A DNA stretch of 16,272 nt from an uncultured Clostridia bacterium (GTDB taxonomy: Bacteria > Bacillota_A > Clostridia > TANB77 > CAG-508): the NCBI GenBank assembly GCA_948852375.1, contig CAQOYX010000035.1:1-16272 (forward strand), read 5' to 3'. A program made the translations under genes and the position numbers. Shown here one piece after another: positions 5,578 to 12,991 of this stretch (position 1 is the stretch's first letter; every line of letters starts with the position of its first letter). A model generated the notes under the pieces. It ran no database searches and was not told the origin of the DNA. It saw only the letters and a program-made list of their open reading frames with translations.

Positions 5578-6510
5578 ATGGCTAATAGGAGAATGTTTAG
5601 CAAAAAAATATGTAGATCAGCTAAATTCTTGAAAATGCCTTCAGAATCTCACAAACTTTATTTGCATTTAATATTAGATGCAGATGATGATGGTGTTGTA
5701 GAAGCATATAGTGTTATGCAAGCAGTTGGAGTAGAGGAACAATACTTTGATATATTAGTAGAAAAAGGATATGTTAAAGTTTTAAATGATGATTTAGTCT
5801 CTTACATAATAGACTGGAGAGAGCATAATGTTATTAGAGCAGATAGAAAAGTAGATAGCATTTATAAGGATTTGCTATTAAAAGCAATACCAGGAATAAA
5901 ATTGGTTGAACCAAAAAAGAGAGCAACTAGTAAAAAGAAAGAATCTTCAGAACAAGAAGGACAGTCAAATGACAGCCAAATGGAAGTCAATGGACAGACA
6001 AATGACAGTCCAAAGGCAGACAATCGACAGACAGATGACAGACAAATGACTGACATTGGACAGCATAAGATAAGTCAAGACAATATAAGTCAAGATAAGT
6101 TAGAAAAAGAAAATTTAAAAAAAGAAAATATAGAAGAAGATAATACAAGTGAAATTAGTATAGAACAAATAGAAAAAACTGAAAAAGATTATAAAAAAAT
6201 AAAAATAATATTTGAAAACTCTTTAGAAGATATAACGGAAGAAAATATTAATGAATGTATTAACTATCTTAAATGTTTTCCAATAGAACTAGTTGAGTAT
6301 GCACTTATTAGAACTGGTATGATAAAAAATCCAACATGGCAGTACACTAAAAAAATCCTGAATAGCTGGTTAGCAAAAGGAATCAATACACTTCAACAAG
6401 TCAAGCAAGATGAAAAGGAATTTAAGAAGAATAACAACAATAGTGAAGCAGATTCAAGTGATCCTAATGGCTTTAAAAGGAAGGGAGAAGAACTATTGAA
6501 TGAAGAATGA
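5578..6510 (+). CDS. DnaD-type replication initiator / replisome organizer
   Basis: A 310-residue protein of the class used by Bacillota phages and integrative elements to open an origin and recruit the helicase loader. The N-terminal domain (about 1-105) is a winged-helix replisome-organizer domain (LYLHLILDADDDGVVEAYSV and YIIDWREHN are characteristic). A polar Gln/Asp/Asn/Lys linker with ISQD repeats follows (about 118-190). The C-terminal DnaD-like helical domain (about 205-275) includes NPTWQYTKKILNSWLAKGI. GGAG lies about ten bases before the ATG. It overlaps the helicase-loader gene by 11 bp, as usual for translationally coupled partners. The DNA encoding the linker carries direct repeats that may be the origin itself. 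Confidence 0.87.
   Translation: MANRRMFSKKICRSAKFLKMPSESHKLYLHLILDADDDGVVEAYSVMQAVGVEEQYFDILVEKGYVKVLNDDLVSYIIDWREHNVIRADRKVDSIYKDLLLKAIPGIKLVEPKKRATSKKKESSEQEGQSNDSQMEVNGQTNDSPKADNRQTDDRQMTDIGQHKISQDNISQDKLEKENLKKENIEEDNTSEISIEQIEKTEKDYKKIKIIFENSLEDITEENINECINYLKCFPIELVEYALIRTGMIKNPTWQYTKKILNSWLAKGINTLQQVKQDEKEFKKNNNNSEADSSDPNGFKRKGEELLNEE
5959..6095 (+). repeat. Iteron-like repeats inside the initiator gene
   Basis: Two 25-bp direct repeats (5959-5983 and 5992-6016) share the core GGACAG-N-CAAATGACAG and most of their other positions, 33 bp apart. Further GACAG units follow at about 6027-6063. Two exact copies of ATAAGTCAAGA (6070-6080, 6085-6095) come next, then about 100 bp of nearly pure A/T. 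Repeats followed by an AT-rich stretch inside the initiator gene are a known arrangement of phage and plasmid origins. Low-complexity protein linkers can also produce such repeats by chance. Confidence 0.5.
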
Positions 6511-7396
6511 AGATAGCGATATTACAAAAGAATATTTCATAGATAGTCAAGATACTGAAAAACTAAAAAACTATCAGTACCCAACCATTCCAGATGCACA
6601 ATATTGTCCATTTTGCAAAAAAAAATTAGGATGGAAAGGTCTTATAAATCCTTTTGACCAAACTAGAATTTTTAATTGGTTTTCAGTTATAGATTGTGAC
6701 TGTAAGGAGTATTTAGAAGATAAAGAATTTAAGAGGCTTCGTGAAGCAGAAGAAGAAAAAAAGAAAGAAGAAGCAGAAAGAAAAATAGCATACCAAAGAA
6801 AAATAGAAAAATTATTTCAACAAAGTAATATTAGCAAAAGAGGAATGAAGAGGACTTTTGAAAACTACAAAACTAATGATGAAAATAAAAAAGTTTTTGC
6901 TATGGCCAAAAGATATGCAGACTGTTGGCAAAAGTATAAGGAGGATGGAACAGGACTAATTTTTATTGGAAGATATGGAACAGGAAAAACACACTTAGCA
7001 TTTGCAATAGCCAATTCATTATTAATACAAGGAATACCAGTTATTTATGAGACATTTATTAATTTAATGGAGAAGTTAAAAGAATCCTATAATAACAATA
7101 ATTTAGATTACTATGAAATTATTAGACTGTATTGTAAATGTGACCTTTTAATTATTGATGATCTTGGAAAAGAAAGACTAAGTGAATGGGTATTAGAGAA
7201 ATTGTTCCAAATAATTAACAGTCGATATGAAAATATGCTACCTATAATTATTACAACAAACTATACAGAGCAAGAACTTGTAAAAAGATTAAGTCTTGGA
7301 AATGATGGGAAAACAGCAGAATCATTAGTAAGCAGACTGAATGAAATTTGTATAGAAATAGACACAAATTTTCAAGATTATAGAAAAAATAAATGA
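6500..7396 (+). CDS. DnaC/IstB-type ATPase (helicase loader)
   Basis: A AAA+ ATPase expected to load the replicative helicase at the origin opened by the upstream initiator. It has a Walker A motif GRYGTGKT (157-164), Walker B LLIIDDLG (216-223), sensor I ITTN (251-254) and a late arginine in SLVSRL (R279) that could serve as arginine finger. The N-terminus carries a small metal-binding-looking cluster, CPFC (36-39) and CDC (66-68), then a charged helix (about 75-105), as in many phage DnaC homologues. The start overlaps the end of the initiator gene. The family also includes IstB transposition ATPases, but the partner gene favours replication. Confidence 0.9.
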   Translation: MKNEDSDITKEYFIDSQDTEKLKNYQYPTIPDAQYCPFCKKKLGWKGLINPFDQTRIFNWFSVIDCDCKEYLEDKEFKRLREAEEEKKKEEAERKIAYQRKIEKLFQQSNISKRGMKRTFENYKTNDENKKVFAMAKRYADCWQKYKEDGTGLIFIGRYGTGKTHLAFAIANSLLIQGIPVIYETFINLMEKLKESYNNNNLDYYEIIRLYCKCDLLIIDDLGKERLSEWVLEKLFQIINSRYENMLPIIITTNYTEQELVKRLSLGNDGKTAESLVSRLNEICIEIDTNFQDYRKNK

Positions 7397-7413
7397 AGTA
7401 AGGAGATATATTT

Positions 7414-7854
7414 ATGGCTGAATATTCAATTGTAGAATGTGCAAAAGCATTAAATTACAATAGTGTACAAGCTATTTATAATCAGAGTAAAGAACTAGAA
7501 AATTTAGGATATTTAAAAACTAACGATTCAGGGAAAAAAGTAATAACTGAAGAAGGACTTCAATATTTGAAAATAAAAAGAGCAGCAAATTATAGAAATG
7601 CAGAATTAAATGAAAATAATATTGAAGAAAAATTGATGATTTCTGAATCAGAAATAGAAAATAGATTTCTAAAGGAGCAAAATAAGTATCTTAAAGAGCA
7701 GGTAGACTATTTTAAAAACAAATATGAAGAAATGGAAAAAGACAATAAACTATGGAAAGAAATGTACAGGCAGCGAGATGAAATAATCTTAGAAAAAGAA
7801 AGAAGTATGTTGCTTCCAGTAGTACCAAAAAGGAAGAAGTTTTGGAAAGGATAA
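7414..7854 (+). CDS. Winged-helix plus coiled-coil protein, 146 aa
   Basis: Residues 1-55 look like a small helix-turn-helix/winged-helix DNA-binding domain (SIVECAKALNYNSVQAIYNQ then a ELENLGYLKT turn and a VITEEGLQYL end). Residues 75-130 form a long charged coiled coil, and the C-terminus is basic (KRKKFWKG). This layout resembles plasmid accessory replication or partition proteins of the DUF536 kind, but I cannot assign it firmly. AAGGAG lies before the ATG, and the gene follows the helicase loader by 17 bp in the same operon. A role in origin binding, segregation or regulation is inferred from layout only. Confidence 0.75.
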   Translation: MAEYSIVECAKALNYNSVQAIYNQSKELENLGYLKTNDSGKKVITEEGLQYLKIKRAANYRNAELNENNIEEKLMISESEIENRFLKEQNKYLKEQVDYFKNKYEEMEKDNKLWKEMYRQRDEIILEKERSMLLPVVPKRKKFWKG

Positions 7855-7858
7855 TTTT

Positions 7859-8302
7859 ATGGAATATGATGAGATTGATGAATTTATATGTAGAAAATTA
7901 TATTATGTAATCAATAGTGTAAAAACATACTATAAATTTAGAATATTTGATTTAGGAGCAAAAAGAGAAGTAGGAATACTAACAGAAAATGAATATGAAA
8001 AACAGTTAAGAAAAGATGATTATTTAGAAGATGTAAAAAAATACTTTAATTCATTATGTACTGATGAATTAAAAAAAATTGAATTAACATCTAATATTAG
8101 TTCTTTTGAAACAATATTTAGTTTTGATACAAGGCTATTTTTAGAAATGGATAAAAAGAAAAGTTTTAAAGAGTTAGTTCCATATTTTACAGAGAATCTT
8201 ATATCAAAACAAAGATATAATGAAATAAAACAAAATTTAAAAGATATGATAGAACAGAATAATCAAACTGAAGAAACAGAGGAGAATGAATTGGAAAATT
8301 AA
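7859..8302 (+). CDS. Hypothetical protein, 147 aa
   Basis: No family is recognised. The protein is acidic overall, with alternating aromatic and charged residues, a probable alpha/beta N-terminal part (1-100) and a Gln/Glu-rich C-terminal tail (about 125-147). No membrane segment or signal peptide is seen. It starts four bases after the preceding stop, with AAGGAT at the ribosome site position inside the end of that gene, so the two are probably translationally coupled. It is one of three unknown genes in the replication operon. Confidence 0.7.
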   Translation: MEYDEIDEFICRKLYYVINSVKTYYKFRIFDLGAKREVGILTENEYEKQLRKDDYLEDVKKYFNSLCTDELKKIELTSNISSFETIFSFDTRLFLEMDKKKSFKELVPYFTENLISKQRYNEIKQNLKDMIEQNNQTEETEENELEN

Positions 8303-8328
8303 TAAAATAGATGAAAAGGAGAAGAAAA

Positions 8329-8649
8329 ATGCAAGAAATTAATACCTATAATGTTAATAGTAATTTGAATAAACTTGATAATATGTCAGAACATGACTTT
8401 AAAACAAAGAGTATGGAAATATGTAAAACAATAATAATGGACCAAAAAATGATAGAAGATATGTACTTAACTAAAAGACATAAATTTGAAGAATTAAATA
8501 ACAAAATGCTTGAAGAAATGGAGAAAAAATATAATTCAAAAACGATAGACAAATTTGCTTTTCAAACATTAGATAGTTATTTTGAATTAATAAGACAAGA
8601 AGCAAGGAGAGAATACAGTAGAAGACTACTAAAAATAATATTGGGATAA
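8329..8649 (+). CDS. Hypothetical helical protein, 106 aa
   Basis: The ATG at 8329 is preferred because AAGGAG (8316-8321) is correctly spaced for it. A frame starting at 8311 would read that ribosome site as Lys-Arg codons. The product is almost wholly helical, with heptad-like charged stretches (about 25-75) and a basic end (REARREYSRRLLK). Its small size and lack of membrane segments suggest a cytoplasmic nucleic-acid-binding or adaptor protein, but no function can be named. It is co-oriented with its neighbours and tightly packed. Confidence 0.7.
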   Translation: MQEINTYNVNSNLNKLDNMSEHDFKTKSMEICKTIIMDQKMIEDMYLTKRHKFEELNNKMLEEMEKKYNSKTIDKFAFQTLDSYFELIRQEARREYSRRLLKIILG

Positions 8650-8671
8650 ATTCATTTAAGGAGGCTTTAAT

Positions 8672-9223
8672 ATGGAGCTTGATAAAGAATTTATTCAAGA
8701 AATTAAGAAAATAGTAGAAGAAACACTAGAAAGAAAACAAACTTTAATATCAAAGAAAACACTAGAAGAAATTAAAAATAAATGGAATGAAGAAAGGTTA
8801 CAAAAGACAGAGGCTATTTTAAATAGTTATAAAAGTTTAAATGACTTTATAAAAACAATAAACTTTACTAACAAAGAATTTAAAACGATGGAAAGACAAC
8901 AAATTAAAGACATAATGAAAAACAATTTTACAGAAAATGAAACTTTCCTTGAAAGAGTATATAAAAGTAAAGTAAATACAGAAATATTAGTTGGATTTTT
9001 AACAGATATTTTTAATGATTACATAGATGAAAAAACAGATTCAAGGGTAATTGCAGACATAAGAAAAGCACAATTACTTAAAGAAATGTACATGGAGGGA
9101 GTAAAACCTTCAGAAGTAAAAGTTGGTTACTCTAGTCCAAAAACCTTTTATAAAGATCGAGATGAGCTTTTTGAAGAACTTGCACCAAGATTACTAGGAA
9201 TGTATGGGATTAAATTCGACTAA
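8672..9223 (+). CDS. Possible ArpU/RinA-type transcription regulator
   Basis: A 183-residue helical protein. The last 60 residues (about 122-183) resemble the C-terminal DNA-binding end of phage late-gene regulators: a helix (IRKAQLLKEMYMEG), then SEVKVGYSSPKTFYKDRDE, which reads like a recognition helix of the TFYK/R-R type, and ELAPRLLGMYG to close. The N-terminal part (1-90) is a charged coiled-coil-like region. AAGGAGG precedes the ATG. It is the last gene of the early operon, followed at once by a repeat array, so it may bind those repeats and control the block beyond. The family call is by pattern only and could be wrong. Confidence 0.5.
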   Translation: MELDKEFIQEIKKIVEETLERKQTLISKKTLEEIKNKWNEERLQKTEAILNSYKSLNDFIKTINFTNKEFKTMERQQIKDIMKNNFTENETFLERVYKSKVNTEILVGFLTDIFNDYIDEKTDSRVIADIRKAQLLKEMYMEGVKPSEVKVGYSSPKTFYKDRDELFEELAPRLLGMYGIKFD

Positions 9224-9262
9224 AGGCTAACTAAGTGAACTGCTGTGAACTGGGAATAAAAG

Positions 9263-9362
9263 AGCTATGAAACCATAGCTTATAAAAAATCCCTCATTAA
9301 AATGAGGGCAGGAAAGCGAGTATTAACATATCGCCTACACACATTGAAGGACAAGCCTTCAA
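9263..9362. other. Cluster of four stem-loops (possible structured RNA or origin)
   Basis: Four inverted repeats follow one another in 100 bp: AGCTATG-AAAC-CATAGCT (9263-9280), CCCTCATT-AA-AATGAGGG (9291-9308), GCGA(G)TAT-TAAC-ATATCGC (9316-9334) and TTGAAGG-ACAAG-CCTTCAA (9344-9362). Two are unusually GC-rich for this window. The cluster could be the 3' part of a minus-strand RNA ending at the terminator at 9291-9308, a single-strand origin, or a transfer-origin-like region. No known RNA family is recognised. Confidence 0.45.
9291..9308 (-). terminator. Rho-independent terminator acting on the minus strand
   Basis: CCCTCATT paired with AATGAGGG is followed, read on the minus strand, by ATTTTTTAT. 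That is a standard intrinsic terminator. Read on the plus strand it is followed by CAGGAAAG, so it would not stop the flanking plus-strand operons. No minus-strand protein gene lies upstream of it, which implies a non-coding or antisense transcript from the repeat array. Confidence 0.65.
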
Positions 9363-9510
9363 GATTTAATAAAAGAACAAAAATTTTAAGCAAATATGAT
9401 GTGAAAATTCACTAAATGAATGGAGAAAAAATGCCTTTGAGAGTGCGAAAGTACACTAAATGAACGATAAAACTGCAAAAGAATTCACTAAATGAACTGG
9501 AAAATATAAT

Positions 9511-9538
9511 TTGAGTTCATTAGGTGAATAGATATACA
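9511..9538 (+). promoter_or_regulatory. Possible promoter within the repeat array
   Basis: TTGAGT (9511-9516), a 16-base spacer and TATACA (9533-9538) lie 46 bp before the small Cys-rich gene. One array repeat (9516-9528) sits inside the spacer, so a repeat-binding protein would control this promoter. The boxes are only moderate matches. Confidence 0.35.
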
Positions 9539-9583
9539 AAGAAGTTCAGCAATACACTTAATGAACTTTGAAAGGATTAAGTA

Positions 9584-9781
9584 ATGAAAAATATTTTAAA
9601 TGTAAAGAAGACAGAAGAAAGAGATTGTTTGTTTATAAAGAAATCAAACTGCTCAATATTAAAAACAAAAGAATGTGAAAATTGTAAATTCTATGTTAAG
9701 AATACTCCTGAAAATTATCAGAAGTATGTAGAAAATATAAAAGTAGATATAAAAAACTATGCTTTAAAACATAATCAATAA
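9584..9781 (+). CDS. Small Cys-rich protein, 65 aa
   Basis: A 65-residue protein with four cysteines in its first half (C15, C23, C31, C34, ending in a CENC motif), compatible with a small zinc-binding fold. The rest is Lys/Tyr-rich and probably one helix. AAAGGA precedes the ATG. It is the first gene after the repeat array and is followed 19 bp later by a small membrane protein and then topoisomerase III. The exact family is not recognised. A DNA- or protein-binding role is possible from the cysteines but not shown. Confidence 0.65.
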   Translation: MKNILNVKKTEERDCLFIKKSNCSILKTKECENCKFYVKNTPENYQKYVENIKVDIKNYALKHNQ

Positions 9782-9800
9782 CATTATAAAGGAGATAAAA

Positions 9801-10037
9801 ATGATTTGGAAAATATTAATCATAATATCAATAATAATATCTGTATTAGATTACTTACTAATTAGAGGAGCTAGTTTAAATAAGACAGAAGAAGAAAGAG
9901 CAGAAGAGGATATGCAGCAATTATTATTTTTGAAAAATTTAAAGGAGAAAAAGAAATATGAAAAAATTAATAATAGCGGAGAAGCCGAGTGTAGCGAAAG
10001 AATTATCAAGAACCTTGAAAGGATGTACGAAGACTAA
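9801..10037 (+). CDS. Small single-pass membrane protein, 78 aa
   Basis: The first 22 residues (IWKILIIISIIISVLDYLLI) form one membrane segment, followed by a charged cytoplasmic helix (about 27-55). AAAGGAG precedes the ATG. The frame runs 80 bp into the start of topoisomerase III in another frame. Residues after about 52 look less natural, so the ancestral stop may have been near the topB start and lost by a small indel. The protein may sit at the membrane with transfer or partition machinery, but that is only inferred from its neighbours. Confidence 0.6.
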   Translation: MIWKILIIISIIISVLDYLLIRGASLNKTEEERAEEDMQQLLFLKNLKEKKKYEKINNSGEAECSERIIKNLERMYED

Positions 10038-12045
10038 AGAATATTACGAAAATGAAGATTATATTATAACATCATTATATGGTCATCTATTAGAATTATA
10101 TAGAATGGAAGATTATAATAAAGAATTTAAAGTTTGGAATATAAAAGACCTACCATATTTCCCAGAAGATTTTAAATGGAAGATAAAGGCACAAAAAGGA
10201 ATTAGAGAAAGATATAATCTAATAGAAAAGCTAATTTTAAAAAAGGAAGTTAATATAATCATTAATTGTGGTGATAATGACCGAGAAGGAGAAGTTTTAG
10301 TAAATAACTTAATCTATGACATATTTAGAAAAAACAAGATTCAAAAAACAATAAAAAGAATTTTATTACAAGATTTAGCAGAAAGTACAATACAAGAAGA
10401 ACTTAATAATTTAAGAGATATAAAAGATACAGAGAATTGGTACAAAGAAGGTTTAGCGAGAACTTATATAGATTGGATTTATGGAATCAACTTTTCGAGA
10501 TTTGTTAGTATAAAAGCAAAAGATAAATTTCCAGTAGGAAGAGTTATTGTTCCAACAGTTAAGTTTATATATGATAGAGAGCAAGAAATAATTAACTTTA
10601 AAGAAGAAAAATATATACAACTTGAAGGAATAATAAAGAAAGATAATAAAGAAATAAAAATAGAGCTTGGAGATAAAGTAAAATTAGAAAAAGGACAAGA
10701 AGAAAAACAAAAGAAAGATATGCTAGAAGCAGCAGAAAAAATAAGTAATGGAAAAATAACAGTTTTAGATATAGAACAAAAAGAATTAATTAAAAAGCCT
10801 AAAAAGTTATTTTCGTTAAAAACATTACAAAATTATATGTTTAATAAATATAAGATAAAAATTAGTAACACATTAAACTATGCTCAATCATTATATGAAA
10901 AAACATATACAACATATCCTCGCACAAATTCAGAATATTTAACAGAAGAAGAAAAAGACAAAGTAAAAGAAATTATCAATAAATTGGTAAAACAAGAAAA
11001 TCTAAATATTGATATGAAAGATGACAAGAAAATATTTGATTCTAAAAAAGTAGAATCTCATAGTGCAATTATTATTACTGGTAATAAAGTAGATAATAAA
11101 GAATTAACAGAAGATGAAAACAAACTATATAATTCGATTAGAAATAGATTTTTAGCAAATTTCTGTAAAGATGACTGTGTTATAGAAGAACAAATAGTAA
11201 AATTCAAAAATCAAACTTTAGAAGGCAAGATAAAAGGAACTGTTATTAAACAAAAGGGTTATTTAGAATTTGAAAATGATTTGACAGAAAAAGATATTCC
11301 TAATTTCTTAAAAGGAGAAGAGATTGATATTAAATTTAAGGTTGTAGAAAAAACAACAACTCCTCCAGGAAAAGTAACAGAAGCGGAGCTTAATAATTTT
11401 TATGAAAATCCATTTAAGAAGGAAAAGAGAGAAAAGGAAGATGAAACAACAGATGAAGATTATATAGCAATTATGGAAGGATGCGAAATAGGAACACCTG
11501 CTACTCGTGCTGGAATTATCGAAAAGGTAAAACAAGAGGGATATATTATAGAAAACAAAAGCAATTTGGAAATTACAGATAAAGGAATCAAACTAATTGA
11601 AATATTAGAAGAGTTAGGAATAAATTTATATAAAGAAAAAACAGTAGAAATAAGTAAAGATTTAAAAGCAATTTATAATAATAAGAATAGTATAGACAAT
11701 ATATTAGAAAGAGTAAAAGAAGAGGTTAAACAAGGAATAAACAAAAAAGCAGAAATAACAGAATTTAAAAAGACGGCAATAGGAAAATGTCCTATATGTA
11801 AAAAAGATATGCTCGAAAATAATAAAAGCTATTATTGTGAAGATTGGGAAAATTGTGGTTTTAGTATATGGAAACAAATTTGTAGTAAAAAGTTAAGTAG
11901 TACAATAATTAAAGAATTATTAGAAAAAGGGAAAACAAAAGAAATAAAAGGCTTTAAATCTAAACAAGGTAAAACTTTTTCAGCAAGTTTAATAATTGAA
12001 GACAATAAAGTAAAACTAAATTTTGAAAATAGTAAGAGGACCTAA
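9958..12045 (+). CDS. topB: DNA topoisomerase III (type IA)
   Basis: A 695-residue type IA topoisomerase that passes single strands through transient nicks and can decatenate replication or transfer intermediates. The TOPRIM domain starts with IAEKPSVAKEL (catalytic E8) and has GDNDREGE (D106, D108, E110). The FPVGRVIVPT region follows at 191-200, then the active-site tyrosine Y320 in TTYPRTNSEYL, the SHSA motif (367-370), and TPATRAGIIEKV (from 513). The C-terminus carries a four-cysteine zinc ribbon (C611, C614, C627, C633). The first TOPRIM acidic motif reads CGDNDREG rather than the common ATDxDREG, a normal variant for plasmid and ICE enzymes. AAAGGAG precedes the ATG. Mobile elements of this kind often carry their own TopB beside conjugation or partition genes. 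Confidence 0.96.
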   Translation: MKKLIIAEKPSVAKELSRTLKGCTKTKEYYENEDYIITSLYGHLLELYRMEDYNKEFKVWNIKDLPYFPEDFKWKIKAQKGIRERYNLIEKLILKKEVNIIINCGDNDREGEVLVNNLIYDIFRKNKIQKTIKRILLQDLAESTIQEELNNLRDIKDTENWYKEGLARTYIDWIYGINFSRFVSIKAKDKFPVGRVIVPTVKFIYDREQEIINFKEEKYIQLEGIIKKDNKEIKIELGDKVKLEKGQEEKQKKDMLEAAEKISNGKITVLDIEQKELIKKPKKLFSLKTLQNYMFNKYKIKISNTLNYAQSLYEKTYTTYPRTNSEYLTEEEKDKVKEIINKLVKQENLNIDMKDDKKIFDSKKVESHSAIIITGNKVDNKELTEDENKLYNSIRNRFLANFCKDDCVIEEQIVKFKNQTLEGKIKGTVIKQKGYLEFENDLTEKDIPNFLKGEEIDIKFKVVEKTTTPPGKVTEAELNNFYENPFKKEKREKEDETTDEDYIAIMEGCEIGTPATRAGIIEKVKQEGYIIENKSNLEITDKGIKLIEILEELGINLYKEKTVEISKDLKAIYNNKNSIDNILERVKEEVKQGINKKAEITEFKKTAIGKCPICKKDMLENNKSYYCEDWENCGFSIWKQICSKKLSSTIIKELLEKGKTKEIKGFKSKQGKTFSASLIIEDNKVKLNFENSKRT

Positions 12046-12047
12046 AG

Positions 12048-12881
12048 ATGAGATTATTTGATAGGATAAAAAATAAAATAATAAATGTTTTAGATCCAAA
12101 CTTAACTGAAGATTATAAGAAACTACAAAATAATCACAATATATTAGAACAAGAATATTCAAAGCTAGGAGAAAGTCATGATAAATTAGCAGATAATTAT
12201 GAATATGCTTTATACTCTAATAATGAAAACACACGAACTATAGAAAAGTTAAAAGAAACAAATGAAAATTTAAAAAGTAATATAGCAAATAAAATCTTGC
12301 AAACATTAAGACCTAAATTGGAAGAAATGACATTAGGCAGATTAGAATTTTTATATAAAGAACTAAACTATGAAGATGTGCAATTAAAGGAAATATATTC
12401 AAAAAGCATAGATTGTGAAGAAATATATCTTTCAAAAGGCGAACTTATAGATGAGGTTTCAGAAGAAATTTTGGGAGATAAAGAACTGTGGGATTTATTT
12501 CCAGAAGAAGATGCAAGAGGAACATTTGAATTTATAAATGGATATGAGTCTGCTAGATGGAGAGAAAAATATTACTTTGGAAAAATTGTTAATATAGAAC
12601 ATATTAGTTGCTATGAATTTTGTACATATAAACTTGACTATTCTAATAAAGATTATGTTGAATATAAGAAAAAGTTATATAAAGAAGTAATACCTAGAGA
12701 GTTGGAAAAGTATATGACATATATATTGAAAGATAATCCAAATATATTAAGCAATACAGAAGAATACTTAGAAAAAGTAGAAGAAAAATTTACACAAGAA
12801 AAACTAAAGCCAAAAGAAGAAAAAACACAACAAGAAGAGCATAATAAAGTAGAACAAACAGAAGAGGAAGAAGAAATGTAA
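12048..12881 (+). CDS. Hypothetical coiled-coil protein, 277 aa
   Basis: It starts two bases after the topB stop with AAGAGGA upstream, so it is probably translationally coupled to topB. Residues 18-90 form a coiled coil with heptad spacing. A folded middle domain (about 95-225) is rich in Tyr and acidic residues. The last 40 residues are a Lys/Glu/Gln-rich tail ending in six nearly all-acidic residues. There are no membrane segments and no recognised family. Its position suggests partnership with TopB in DNA processing or segregation, but no motif proves it. The operon appears to end here, because a new promoter follows. Confidence 0.75.
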   Translation: MRLFDRIKNKIINVLDPNLTEDYKKLQNNHNILEQEYSKLGESHDKLADNYEYALYSNNENTRTIEKLKETNENLKSNIANKILQTLRPKLEEMTLGRLEFLYKELNYEDVQLKEIYSKSIDCEEIYLSKGELIDEVSEEILGDKELWDLFPEEDARGTFEFINGYESARWREKYYFGKIVNIEHISCYEFCTYKLDYSNKDYVEYKKKLYKEVIPRELEKYMTYILKDNPNILSNTEEYLEKVEEKFTQEKLKPKEEKTQQEEHNKVEQTEEEEEM

Positions 12882-12928
12882 AAAGTTATAAACAATTAAT
12901 AATATTATTCTATTTATATAATCAAAAA

Positions 12929-12957
12929 TTGACAATCATACCGATATGATGTATAAT
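12929..12957 (+). promoter_or_regulatory. abiE promoter with embedded operator
   Basis: TTGACA (12929-12934), a 17-base spacer and TATAAT (12952-12957) match the consensus. The spacer holds an inverted repeat ATCATA-CCGA-TATGAT (12935-12950). AbiEi-type antitoxins repress their own operon through inverted repeats in the promoter, so this is a likely operator. Confidence 0.8.
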
Positions 12958-12991
12958 ATGGGTATAGTCGTCAAAAAAAGAAGGTGATTAA

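Larger units (their letters stand above)
9227..9565. repeat. Array of TTCACTAAATGAA palindromic repeats
   Basis: At least five 13-bp copies lie in a gene-free stretch. Two are exact TTCACTAAATGAA (9408-9420, 9484-9496), two are TACACTAAATGAA / TACACTTAATGAA (9452-9464, 9553-9565), and one reads TTCATTAGGTGAA (9516-9528), closest to consensus on the other strand. A weaker copy (9227-9239) and a GTGAACTG doublet (9235-9252) start the array right after the preceding stop. Start-to-start distances of the strong copies are 44, 32, 32 and 37 bp, about three to four helical turns, so most would face the same side of the helix. Each unit is an interrupted palindrome (TTCA-N5-TGAA), suggesting a dimeric binding protein. 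Possible roles are origin iterons, a partition centromere, or operators for the regulator at 8672-9223. Confidence 0.75.

Noticed and set aside
8311..8328. A six-residue longer start for the 106-residue protein
   Set aside because: Its extra codons are the ribosome binding site of the ATG at 8329.
9417..9464. A 15-codon frame starting at the ATG inside a repeat copy
   Set aside because: It has no ribosome binding site and both its start and its stop fall in repeat units, so it is a by-product of the array.
9408..9565. Repeats with roughly regular spacing that might suggest a CRISPR array
   Set aside because: Units are only 13 bp, palindromic, degenerate and in mixed orientation, with uneven gaps of 19-31 bp and no cas genes nearby. 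A protein-binding array fits better.
9224..9583. A tRNA, riboswitch or known structured RNA in the gene-free region
   Set aside because: The stem-loops do not form a cloverleaf or any known aptamer layout that I can recognise; they are kept only as an unassigned hairpin cluster.
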